Source of the DNA: DT-111 sp965263225
GTDB taxonomy: Bacteria > Bacteroidota > Bacteroidia > Chitinophagales > Saprospiraceae
Assembly: GCA_965263225.1 (NCBI GenBank)
Contig: CBDHHG010000001.1
Span: 620,001 to 684,000, forward strand
Reading direction: 5' to 3'
Length of the DNA stretch: 64,000 nucleotides
Shown: piece by piece, positions 25,726 to 33,313 of the stretch
Layout: the number at the start of each line of letters is the position of its first letter
How positions within the stretch are numbered: position 1 is the first letter of the stretch
Notes under the pieces: model-generated
Seen by the model: only the letters and a program-made list of their open reading frames with translations
The model's database searches: none
Told to the model about the DNA's origin: nothing
Program-made: the position numbers and the translations under genes

Positions 25726-26766
25726 ATGCCAATCCAAATCTTAGACCCGCACATCCATCTTTGGGACCCTTACACTACACCCCGCCCCGTTAGTGCCCTG
25801 GTAAAACTATTGGGGCGATGGCCAAAGACTTTAGAAAAGGTAACCAGAACACTAATGCCAAGGGCCGCCGTCGATTTTGTTGGGCAAGCGGAATATTTTC
25901 TGAACCCCCATCTGCCCCATATTTATCATCAAGATACTGGTAAGTACGAGATAGAAGGGTTCGTCCATATTCAGGCAGCCTGGGAAGGCAAAGGTCCAAT
26001 GGCCATGGTCGATGAAACCAAATGGCTAGAAAGCCTCGAAATAAAGCCCAAGGCTATTATTGGTCAAGCTCATCTGGAGGATCTCCAAAACCTCCCTAGG
26101 ATAATAGAAGGACACCGAGCTGCAAGCAAAGCCTTCCGGGGTATCCGAGATATGATTGCCATGCACCCCTCTAAAGGCGTTTTGGATCATAGCCATCGGG
26201 GTGAAGCCTGGAAAACAGAAGCTTTCCAGCAAGGATTAGCTAGTCTGGGCGAGCAAGGGTTAACCTATGACGCCTACCTCTATGCACACCAACTGAAGGA
26301 CTTCATTCAACTCGCCAAGCAGGTTCCTAAGACCAAAATCGTTTTGGATCACTTAGGTTGCCCAATTGGCTTAGCAGGAGAACACGGTGGCGTAGGTAAA
26401 ACCGAAGTCGAGCGACAACAAATTCAAGAAAGCTGGTACGAAGACTTGGCCTCCCTTGCGCAACTACCGAATGTTCATGTAAAACTTAGTGGCCTCCTTA
26501 TGCCGGTTGTAGGGTTTGATTTTCACCTTCGGGGGCAAAAGGCGAGTGCTGCGGAAGTCGTGGACGCCATTGGCCCACATCTGGAATATGGGTTGAAGCT
26601 TTGGGGCGTAGATCGCTGCATGTTTGCCTCTAACTTTCCGATGGACAAGGTGAGTGTGAGTTTTGAAGACTTGTACGATGCTTTCTTTCAGATTGCTAGT
26701 GGTTTTTCGGAGGAAGAGCAGCAACAGTTGTTTAAGGGAAATGCAGTGAGGTTCTATGGAATGTAA
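25726..26766 (+). CDS. Amidohydrolase-superfamily (amidohydrolase 2 / COG3618) hydrolase
   Basis: The 346-residue TIM-barrel protein begins MPIQILDPHIHLWDP, the HxH metal motif of amidohydrolase 2 proteins. Later landmarks are FVHIQAAW (about 85), KIVLDHLGCPIG (about 204-215), the strand VHVKLSGLLM (about 254) and FASNFPMDKVSVSF (about 304-317), which supplies the final Asn/Asp ligand region. Relatives act as lactonases or decarboxylases on small cyclic or aromatic acids. The substrate cannot be read here. It follows the ArsR gene by 134 bp on the same strand and may or may not be its target. Confidence 0.85.
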   Translation: MPIQILDPHIHLWDPYTTPRPVSALVKLLGRWPKTLEKVTRTLMPRAAVDFVGQAEYFLNPHLPHIYHQDTGKYEIEGFVHIQAAWEGKGPMAMVDETKWLESLEIKPKAIIGQAHLEDLQNLPRIIEGHRAASKAFRGIRDMIAMHPSKGVLDHSHRGEAWKTEAFQQGLASLGEQGLTYDAYLYAHQLKDFIQLAKQVPKTKIVLDHLGCPIGLAGEHGGVGKTEVERQQIQESWYEDLASLAQLPNVHVKLSGLLMPVVGFDFHLRGQKASAAEVVDAIGPHLEYGLKLWGVDRCMFASNFPMDKVSVSFEDLYDAFFQIASGFSEEEQQQLFKGNAVRFYGM

Positions 26767-26786
26767 ATGGCCTTCCTTAGTCGCCA

Positions 26787-26800
26787 CAAATGATCATTTG
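26787..26800. repeat. 14-bp palindrome after the amidohydrolase gene
   Basis: CAAATGATCATTTG is a perfect palindrome 20 bp after the stop. Part of it (CCACAAAT) also pairs with ATTTGTGG near 26870-26877. No T run follows, so a terminator role is doubtful. Confidence 0.35.
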
Positions 26801-26960
26801 AAACCCGTTATGAATACATTTCACGAATTCCAAGATCCAAAGAATTTCAATCCAGGAAAGCGAGGATTTATTTGTGGCTAGGATTTCAACTGTAGTGTAA
26901 AGCGCGTTGCTTACCGGAGTAAGCTGAACATAGATATATGTAAGTAAACCCTAGGCATAA

Positions 26961-27656
26961 CTAGGTGGTGAGCCCCCACCCTCTCCTATCCGTCTCCACC
27001 CGCTTATTCTCTTCCAGGCGCTCCAGGAAGCTAGCACGACTAATGCTCCGCGCCCCCAAACTACCCAGATGCCTGGTTTCTTGCTGGCAATCAATCAAGG
27101 AATAGCCCTCCTCCTTCAGGCGGCGTACCAAGCTAATGAAGCCAAACTTAGAAGCGTTACTGCGTTTGGCAAACATGGATTCTCCGAAAAAGACCTTTCC
27201 TAAAGCCACACCATAGAGTCCCCCAATCAGTTCTTCCCCCTCCCAGACCTCCACAGAGTGGGCATAGCCGAGTTCATGCAGATGGATGTAGGCCTCCAAC
27301 ATGCTTTCTGTAATCCAGGTACCCAATTGGCCTTGCGCCAGACGATTCACCGTTTGACAGGATCGCATTACCTGGGGAAAAACTTGATCGTAGGTGAGAT
27401 CAAACTTTTGTTGGTTGAAATAGGGACGCATGCTGCGAGAAACTTTCAGCTCATCTGGAAATAAGACAAAACGAGGATCTGGCGACCACCACATGATTTC
27501 CTCGCCTGGGTTAAACCAAGGAAAGATGCCATTCTCATAGGCCAACAAAAGGCGTTCAGGACGTAGATCCCCACCCAAGGCCAATACTCCACTTGGATCA
27601 GCCAGAGAAGGGTGAGGAAAAATCAATTCCTCGTCATCTAACCAAAAAACGGGCAT
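26961..27656 (-). CDS. aat: Leucyl/phenylalanyl-tRNA--protein transferase
   Basis: The enzyme adds Leu or Phe from aminoacyl-tRNA to proteins with N-terminal Lys or Arg, marking them for ClpS/ClpAP degradation (N-degron pathway). The 231 residues carry the family hallmarks: FPHPSLADPSGVLALGGDL (about 13-31), YENGIFPWFNPGEEIMWWSP (about 40-59), DPRFVLFP, a central HSVEVWEGEELIGGLYGVAL (about 135-154) and the GEsMFAK loop. The clpS gene lies just upstream in the same orientation, but a hairpin between them suggests separate transcripts. Confidence 0.95.
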   Translation of the reverse strand: MPVFWLDDEELIFPHPSLADPSGVLALGGDLRPERLLLAYENGIFPWFNPGEEIMWWSPDPRFVLFPDELKVSRSMRPYFNQQKFDLTYDQVFPQVMRSCQTVNRLAQGQLGTWITESMLEAYIHLHELGYAHSVEVWEGEELIGGLYGVALGKVFFGESMFAKRSNASKFGFISLVRRLKEEGYSLIDCQQETRHLGSLGARSISRASFLERLEENKRVETDRRGWGLTT

Positions 27657-27730
27657 CTATCTCTCAATTTTAAAGCTACCAAACAACTTTTCACGCCTAA
27701 ATCCTAGTTGTTGTTTTCTAAAATGAATAA

Positions 27731-27757
27731 GGGCAAAAGACAGTTCGCCTTTTGCCC
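27731..27757 (-). terminator. Hairpin after clpS
   Basis: GGGCAAAAG and CTTTTGCCC form a perfect 9-bp stem. On the minus strand it is followed by TTATTCATTTT, a weak T tract. It lies between clpS and aat and also cannot be excluded as an mRNA 3' stabiliser. Confidence 0.6.
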
Positions 27758-27822
27758 AGTTCTATCTTTTTGCTTGCTTCTTTAGTGTTTGCTACCTATT
27801 TTCGCTAATGCATAAAATTCCG

Positions 27823-28128
27823 CTAGCTCCCTCCTTCGATTACAGCAGATAAGCCGCGATCTACCAAAGCATCTTTTTTCGGCTTTAAGACAGATTTGGG
27901 AGCTGTCTTGACCGTTGCTTTTCCCTTGAAATGAATGAGCAATGCTAATTGTTCTGATTGTGCAGCCGTGTGGTTTAAGACCTCCATAAAACACTGAATT
28001 ACCCAATCAAAAGTATTATGATCGTCGTTATATACGACCAACTGCGCATGCTCACCGGTACCACTATCCGCCACTTCGTCTTCTACAACGACTTCTTCCA
28101 GTTCCTCTACCGCATGAAAAGTCAACAT
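27823..28128 (-). CDS. clpS: ATP-dependent Clp protease adaptor ClpS
   Basis: ClpS binds N-terminal Leu, Phe, Tyr and Trp of substrates and passes them to ClpA/ClpC-ClpP. The 101-residue protein has a ~25-residue acidic tail followed by the core: LVVYNDDHNTFDWVIQCFME (about 31-50) contains the ligand-site acidic residues, and LLIHFKGKATVKTA (about 63-76) contains the His and the 'GKA' strand. The C-terminus LVDRGLSAVIEGG matches the end of the family. Its neighbour aat makes ClpS substrates, which supports the assignment. Confidence 0.9.
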   Translation of the reverse strand: MLTFHAVEELEEVVVEDEVADSGTGEHAQLVVYNDDHNTFDWVIQCFMEVLNHTAAQSEQLALLIHFKGKATVKTAPKSVLKPKKDALVDRGLSAVIEGGS

Positions 28129-28193
28129 ACTAACGAAATTTTAATTTAAACTTTGATATCAATACCGCTTAAATTCATCTGGTCACTTGCATT

Positions 28194-28357
28194 AGAGTAT
28201 GTTTAAATTTTGGTCTTTGAGCCGAAAATGATTCATTTTTTGTTTAAACGAGGCGTAGGTTCTGGCTGATAGCAGCGCTATCAAGCCGGGTTCTACAACG
28301 AAGGATAAGCAAAATAGGAACATTTGCAGGCCAATTATTGGATTTTAAACATGCTCT
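28194..28357. mobile_element. MITE-like element with imperfect terminal inverted repeats
   Basis: The 164-bp stretch is bounded by inverted repeats (AGAGTATGTTTAAATTT at 28194-28210; complement of 28341-28357 is AGAGCATGTTTAAAATC; 14 of 17 match). It contains a perfect internal palindrome, TGATAGC-AGC-GCTATCA, at 28267-28283 and no open frame. I have an impression of similar short repeats in related Bacteroidota genomes but cannot confirm copies. It lies between the peroxiredoxin stop and the clpS start. Confidence 0.5.
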
Positions 28358-28390
28358 TAGCTGTATTGATGGTTTCTAACGTAGCTATAA

Positions 28391-28861
28391 CTAATTCAAG
28401 CTGGATAAAGTTTCCTTAACTGCCTCAAAATTAGGTAATTCTCCAGCGTTATCCAAGACTTCTGCATAGCGTACCACCCCTTCTCCATCGATCACGAAAG
28501 CCGAACGTTTGGCTACGCCTTTCATTCCCAATACAAATTCTTCATACAAGGCACCGTATGCCACCGCTGTTTCTTTATTGAAATCAGACAGTAGAGGGAA
28601 GTTCAAATTTTGCTCGGCTTTAAATTTATCTAAAGTGAACAGAGAGTCAACAGAGACCGCCAATATCTGAGCATCCAGTCCTTCATAGTCAGCTATATTA
28701 TCACGCATGCTGCAAAGTTCTGCTGTACACACGCCGGTGAAGGCTAAAGGGAAAAATAGAAGAACCACATTCTTACCTTCATAATCTGCAAGAGATACTT
28801 CCTGTTTGTCTGAAGAAAAAAGCTTGAATGCGGGGGCTTTAGCACCAACTTGTATTGCCAT
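28391..28861 (-). CDS. Peroxiredoxin (AhpC/TSA family, AhpE/Prx5-like)
   Basis: The 156-residue thioredoxin-fold peroxidase reduces hydroperoxides. The peroxidatic cysteine sits in LAFTGVCTAELCSMRD (near residue 45, with a second cysteine five residues on), a sequence typical of AhpE-like enzymes. Conserved context includes FKLFSSDKQEVSLADYEGKN near 13-32 and the Arg in GVAKRSAFVIDGEGVV near 115-130. The redox partner is unknown. A TAACTTTG element lies 83 bp upstream on the same strand. Confidence 0.92.
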   Translation of the reverse strand: MAIQVGAKAPAFKLFSSDKQEVSLADYEGKNVVLLFFPLAFTGVCTAELCSMRDNIADYEGLDAQILAVSVDSLFTLDKFKAEQNLNFPLLSDFNKETAVAYGALYEEFVLGMKGVAKRSAFVIDGEGVVRYAEVLDNAGELPNFEAVKETLSSLN

Positions 28862-29173
28862 TGGTTTGGAATTTTAATGATAGGAATTGTAGTGATGTGG
28901 CTATGATAAAAGTTCTCCATTTTATCACTGCCTTAAAGATGTGCAAAGTTACTGCTTTTCAAGTTAAAATAGGGACTTACTCATATTTTAAATAACAAGC
29001 ATCAGTCTACAGGTTCTCCGCTCACAGCTTTCCAAACTATCTTTCTTGTGTGATCTGTGATACTAAGCGTTGGGGAAAATTTGCTTATTTTCAGCCATTA
29101 GAAATACCTGGCATTATCGCCTCAATTCTGACTTTTATCTCTTTTATGACAGCAATGTCAACAACAAAACGAC
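28862..29173. other. Intergenic region between peroxiredoxin and YeiH-type gene
   Basis: Apart from the peroxiredoxin promoter element I see nothing. An open frame at 29070-29267 overlaps the transporter start out of frame and has no protein-like features. Confidence 0.5.
28944..28951 (-). promoter_or_regulatory. -7 promoter element of the peroxiredoxin gene
   Basis: Minus-strand TAACTTTG matches TAnnTTTG exactly. Transcription would start near 28937, some 75 bases before the ATG. No clear -33 TTTG is visible at the right distance. Confidence 0.45.
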
Positions 29174-30871
29174 ATGGCAGGATCCAACTTTTTTAAACAT
29201 GAAGATTACTGGGCCATTTGGCTCGGACTTGTACTTTTATTGTTTGGCCTGGGAGCCTTCTTCTTAAATCCCCCCGATCAACTAGAAGAGCGGCATGCAG
29301 ATTTAAGTGCACAACTTCAAGCAGAGGAAGAAAAAGCTCCCTTCCGAACCCTAGAATGGTATACTTATTTTGATCAACAACAAAAGATCAAAGGCAGCAG
29401 CGAGCCCATTGGCAAAGTACTGAAGAAATTAACGGGCAAGCCAGCGGGTTGGAAAAACAACCCGATCACTTCTTTTGTCACTACCCATCAACAAGCTGAT
29501 GCTCAAAGAGCGGCCCAAGAACCTTCCTACCAACAAGCCCAGGCAGAGGAAGAGTCTGCCAAAGCAGAAGCGGCCCAGGCCCAGGCTACCGCTGAGGCTA
29601 GCCAATACCAAGATCAGACCGCTAACCAAGCCGCTGAAACGGCTATCCTCGCCTGGCGAGGGAGTTGGGAAAACCTAAAGGCCAAACAAAAGAAATATGA
29701 CGCAAAACATACCAATGCGATTCCGTGGTTACTTCATTTACTAGTTCTATTTGGCCTACTTTTTGGTATCGCGAGCTGGGTAATGGGAACACCGTTTCGA
29801 AAGTTTGTGTTGGGCTTTGTTTTTGTATTTACGATTGGGATACTTTCCTATTTCCTGGCTGGGCAGGCCAATATGAAAGCTATTGGTTTTGGCTATGCAG
29901 CCTGGGCTATTATCATCGGCCTTTTGATTAGCAACACGGTAGGAACACCAGCTTGGGTAAAACCTGCCCTGAGCACAGAGTTATATATCAAAACTGGACT
30001 GGTATTATTAGGTGCAGAAATATTGTTGGGTAAAATCCTCGCTATCGGTCTACCGGGCATTTTCGTGGCGTGGATCGTAACCCCTATCGTATTGATTAGC
30101 ACCTATTGGTTTGGTCAAAAGGTATTGAAGATATCCTCTAAATCGCTCAACATTACCATTTCGGCAGACATGTCTGTTTGTGGGGTATCCGCAGCAGTTG
30201 CAACGGCAGCAGCGAGCAAAGCCTCCAAAGAGGAATTGACGGTAGCCATTGGCTTGTCCATGATTTTCACTTCTATCATGATGATCGTCATGCCCGCTGT
30301 CATTAATGGTTTAGGAATGCCGGAGGTACTGGGAGGAGCCTGGATTGGGGGAACCATCGATGCCACCGGAGCAGTTGTCGCTGCCGGGGCCTTTTTAGGA
30401 GAAAAAGCCTTGAGTGTCGCGGCCACCATCAAGATGATACAGAATATGTTAATTGGTCTCATCGCTTTTGGGGTAGCCGTTTATTTTGCTACTAAAGTGG
30501 AGAAAACGGGTCAAACCAGTGTAGGCTGGGGAGAGATTTGGCGACGTTTCCCTAAGTTCATCCTGGGTTTTGTGGGAGCATCCATTTTATTCTCCTTGAT
30601 TTATTCTGGTATTGGGCCGGATAAAGCCTACACTTTGATAGATCAAGGTGTGATTGGAGGTTTTACTAAGAATTTGCGGGGTTGGTTATTCTGTTTAGCC
30701 TTTGTTAGTATTGGGTTGTCCATCAACTTTAAGGAGCTAAAGGGGCACTTCACAGGTGGGAAGCCTTTAATTTTATACATCTTAGGTCAAAGTTTAAATC
30801 TCGCCTTGACACTATTGATGGCTTATATTATGTTCTATTTAGTATTTCCAGGGGTCACAGAACAGATCTAA
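29174..30871 (+). CDS. YeiH-family (putative sulfate exporter) membrane protein with large hydrophilic insertion
   Basis: The 565 residues include a first membrane segment (YWAIWLGLVLLLFGLGAFFL, about 12-31), a hydrophilic stretch at about 33-178, then about ten membrane segments. The YeiH (Cons_hypoth698) core is clear: GFGYAAWAIIIGLLISNTVG, TGLVLLGAEILLGKILAIGL (about 276-295), ISADMSVCGVSAAVATAAAS and WIGGTIDATGAVVAAGAFLG. The insertion is rich in Ala, Gln and Glu (such as YQQAQAEEESAKAEAAQAQA) and predicted to be coiled coil. Family members are around 330-430 residues, and export function is inferred from annotation practice only. It leads an operon with a small membrane protein and an MscS channel. 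Confidence 0.8.
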   Translation: MAGSNFFKHEDYWAIWLGLVLLLFGLGAFFLNPPDQLEERHADLSAQLQAEEEKAPFRTLEWYTYFDQQQKIKGSSEPIGKVLKKLTGKPAGWKNNPITSFVTTHQQADAQRAAQEPSYQQAQAEEESAKAEAAQAQATAEASQYQDQTANQAAETAILAWRGSWENLKAKQKKYDAKHTNAIPWLLHLLVLFGLLFGIASWVMGTPFRKFVLGFVFVFTIGILSYFLAGQANMKAIGFGYAAWAIIIGLLISNTVGTPAWVKPALSTELYIKTGLVLLGAEILLGKILAIGLPGIFVAWIVTPIVLISTYWFGQKVLKISSKSLNITISADMSVCGVSAAVATAAASKASKEELTVAIGLSMIFTSIMMIVMPAVINGLGMPEVLGGAWIGGTIDATGAVVAAGAFLGEKALSVAATIKMIQNMLIGLIAFGVAVYFATKVEKTGQTSVGWGEIWRRFPKFILGFVGASILFSLIYSGIGPDKAYTLIDQGVIGGFTKNLRGWLFCLAFVSIGLSINFKELKGHFTGGKPLILYILGQSLNLALTLLMAYIMFYLVFPGVTEQI

Positions 30872-30912
30872 GACCGGAACAGATAAACTTCTTCTGAATG
30901 CAATAAATATTC

Positions 30913-31137
30913 ATGAAAGCTTTCGTAAAATTAGGATTGGGTATATTGGGGATCATCCTCTTTATTTGGGGAATTGTTCCGCTCTGCCTTCAGGGGCCAC
31001 AAGCTACCCAAGTTAAAGAATTTATTGAGGCGCGGGATCTGGATGCAGGGGCACTGTTTTATACAGATAGCCCGGAAGCGGGAAGTTCGATTTATTTTAT
31101 TCAGAAAAATGAGATAGCCACCTATGGATCTGAGTGA
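30913..31137 (+). CDS. 74-residue single-pass membrane protein
   Basis: I do not recognise this small protein. One hydrophobic segment (LGLGILGIILFIWGIVPLCL, about 7-26) is followed by ~48 polar residues, including FIEARDLDAGALFYTDSPE, predicted to be outside the cytoplasm. It starts 41 bp after the transporter and overlaps the MscS gene by 14 bp, so it is embedded in the operon. The tight packing makes it likely real. Confidence 0.65.
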   Translation: MKAFVKLGLGILGIILFIWGIVPLCLQGPQATQVKEFIEARDLDAGALFYTDSPEAGSSIYFIQKNEIATYGSE

Positions 31138-32449
31138 TTTTTTCGCTAGGGAGATCTTTACACTCTGGGGGTTTAGTATTACGACTGGACGCATCATCAC
31201 GCTCGGGCTTGGTTTTATCCTACTGATCATCAGTTATTTTTGGGTCTATAGAAGATGGCTACCGCGGTACTTTAAAAGGGAAGAAGTTCCCGAGGAAAAG
31301 CAAGGTAGGATCCGTTGGAATATTCAACTTAGTTATATTCTTTTCACTTTGATGGCCTTGCTTCAGGCCAGTGGTATTAATTATCCGATCTTCTCTTATG
31401 GTGAAGGAGATGCGGCGCGTTCTTTCTACACTTCCACTATCCTTCAGGCTTTGCTTATATTCCAAATGGCGCAGTTATTTGATTGGATTTTTTCCGAAGT
31501 CTTGGTACATCGGTACGTAGTCCATCAACGGGAGGATAAAAAGGACGGGGAAGACTTAACGGCTAATCCACCAAGACAATTGGTACAGCCGATCATGTAT
31601 ATACTAGCGATTCTGCTGATCCTTGATCAATTGGGCATCCACCATCATCTATTCACCGCCTTTGGGAAAAGCATCACCGTCAATAATTTACTCGTCGCCC
31701 TGCTCATTCTTTTCACCACTCGTCTACTAGCCTGGGTAGTCACACAATTGGTACTGATTAGTTATTACCAAAAGCGAGAGATTAATGTAGGTACTCGCTA
31801 CGCCATCAACCAATTGCTGAAGTATGTATTTTATGTTTTTGCCATCCTACTGGCTTTAGAGTTTATGGACATCAAACTATCCATAGTGCTAGGTGGGGCA
31901 GCAGCACTGTTGGTTGGTGTTGGGCTAGGCTTACAGCAGACGTTCAATGATTTGGTTTGCGGTATTATTCTTCTATTTGAGCGCAGTGTGGAAGTTGGAG
32001 ATATTCTACAAATGGACGATATGGTGGGGAGAGTAAAAAAGATTGGCGTCAGAACTTCATTAGTGGAGACGCTAAATAACATCACGGTCATCGTTCCAAA
32101 CTCACAGTTGGTAGCCGATAAGGTCATCAACTGGAGTCATTTTAAGAATCGGGTTCGGTACAAAGTAGAAATTGGCGTGGCCTATGGTTCAGATACACAA
32201 TTGGTGAAAGAATTGCTTTTACAAGTAGCAGATCAACATGCTAAGGTGATGCGGCGCCCCGCCTCCTTTGTCCGCTTTGCTGACTTCGGAGATTCTGCGC
32301 TCAACTTCGAACTATTTTTCTGGTCTAGAGAAATGACGGCCATTGATGATGTGAAAAGTGATATGCGATTTGAGATAGATCGCCTCTTCCGAGAAAACAA
32401 GATCGAAATTCCTTTCCCACAAAGAGATGTATGGATTCGGAAGCAATAG
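31124..32449 (+). CDS. MscS-family mechanosensitive ion channel
   Basis: The 441-residue protein has about five membrane segments and then the MscS pore and cytoplasmic domains. The pore helix is AALLVGVGLGLQQTFNDLVC (about 258-277), followed by the beta domain (VEVGDILQMDDMVGRVKKIG, then VPNSQLVADKVINWSH). Such channels release solutes on hypo-osmotic shock. It overlaps the preceding small gene, so the transporter, small protein and channel are cotranscribed. It is convergent with the DUF4249 gene, 5 bp apart. Confidence 0.92.
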   Translation: MDLSDFFAREIFTLWGFSITTGRIITLGLGFILLIISYFWVYRRWLPRYFKREEVPEEKQGRIRWNIQLSYILFTLMALLQASGINYPIFSYGEGDAARSFYTSTILQALLIFQMAQLFDWIFSEVLVHRYVVHQREDKKDGEDLTANPPRQLVQPIMYILAILLILDQLGIHHHLFTAFGKSITVNNLLVALLILFTTRLLAWVVTQLVLISYYQKREINVGTRYAINQLLKYVFYVFAILLALEFMDIKLSIVLGGAAALLVGVGLGLQQTFNDLVCGIILLFERSVEVGDILQMDDMVGRVKKIGVRTSLVETLNNITVIVPNSQLVADKVINWSHFKNRVRYKVEIGVAYGSDTQLVKELLLQVADQHAKVMRRPASFVRFADFGDSALNFELFFWSREMTAIDDVKSDMRFEIDRLFRENKIEIPFPQRDVWIRKQ

Positions 32450-32454
32450 TTTGA

Positions 32455-33303
32455 TCAAGGAATGACGGTTAGTTTCCGATCGTAATTGATCGTAGTAAAA
32501 ATGCCAAAGGCATCGATTTCACTTTGAATATTAGAAATGATTGGGCTGGGTTGCGCAAATGGATTCCCATTAGCTTGAATGGCTCCTTGGGTACTTTCCA
32601 GAAAGTTATAATAGTCTTCTGAGATGTGAAAAATGGTATTGATAATAGAATCTCCCTTTTCAAAATCATAGCCTGTTCCAAAAACGACTACATCCTCTAC
32701 TACTCGATCAGAAGTGGTGAAATCCTGAATTGGTAGACTATCCAGAGAACTTTCGTGAATCATTCGCCGGTAGAAGTTGGTCTGGTCGGGTAGGTCAGTA
32801 AAGTAGGTCAGAACCCTTGCAAATTCTTTTCCCTCTGGTTCATATTCGACTACAATACTATCGATAGGCACCACTGGCAACAGGTGGGATTGAGATTTGA
32901 TTTTATCCCCATCCTCAGTGATAATCTCCAATTCAAAAGGCTCATCGTAATTTTCTGGAACAGGTAGATCGAGGGAATAATTGAAGAACTTTCCGGTAAA
33001 GCGATCCAAAGTTAATTTGTTCTCCAATTGATAGATCTGGCTCCCTTGTGTAATGGTAACGGTTGCGCCGCTCTCTAACAACCCGCTCAACAAATCATTG
33101 CCCGTCAGTCCAAAAGGCTCAAAATAACCAGATGAGCGAGTCAGCAAGAGCCCAAAGGGGCGGCCCTTTTCCAAGTAACATTCCACTACTAAACGACTCT
33201 CGTATTCGGATAACTGGAGGTCAATCGGTTGGTCGAGATTGCAGGCTCCGAGCATGAACAACAGCAAGGTACGCCACAAGTTGGTAGAATTGAATGTTTT
33301 CAT
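32455..33303 (-). CDS. DUF4249 family lipoprotein, partner of the TonB receptor
   Basis: The 282-residue protein has a lipoprotein signal (LLLFMLGAC, cysteine at about 21). The mature part starts with the typical DUF4249 pattern (SEYESRLVVECYLEKGRPFG, then LLLTRSSGYFEPFG) and is beta-rich throughout. DUF4249 lipoproteins are encoded next to TonB-dependent receptors in Bacteroidota and are thought to cover or assist them. Its ATG lies 10 bp after the receptor stop. Confidence 0.88.
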   Translation of the reverse strand: MKTFNSTNLWRTLLLFMLGACNLDQPIDLQLSEYESRLVVECYLEKGRPFGLLLTRSSGYFEPFGLTGNDLLSGLLESGATVTITQGSQIYQLENKLTLDRFTGKFFNYSLDLPVPENYDEPFELEIITEDGDKIKSQSHLLPVVPIDSIVVEYEPEGKEFARVLTYFTDLPDQTNFYRRMIHESSLDSLPIQDFTTSDRVVEDVVVFGTGYDFEKGDSIINTIFHISEDYYNFLESTQGAIQANGNPFAQPSPIISNIQSEIDAFGIFTTINYDRKLTVIP

Positions 33304-33313
33304 GGGATCTGGG

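Noticed and set aside
27782..28006. 74-codon open frame antiparallel or out of frame with clpS
   Set aside because: It lies inside clpS in another frame of the same strand; the clpS frame has full family similarity.
29070..29267. Open frame overlapping the start of the YeiH-type gene
   Set aside because: It is out of frame with the transporter, low in protein-like features, and explained by overlap with the real start.
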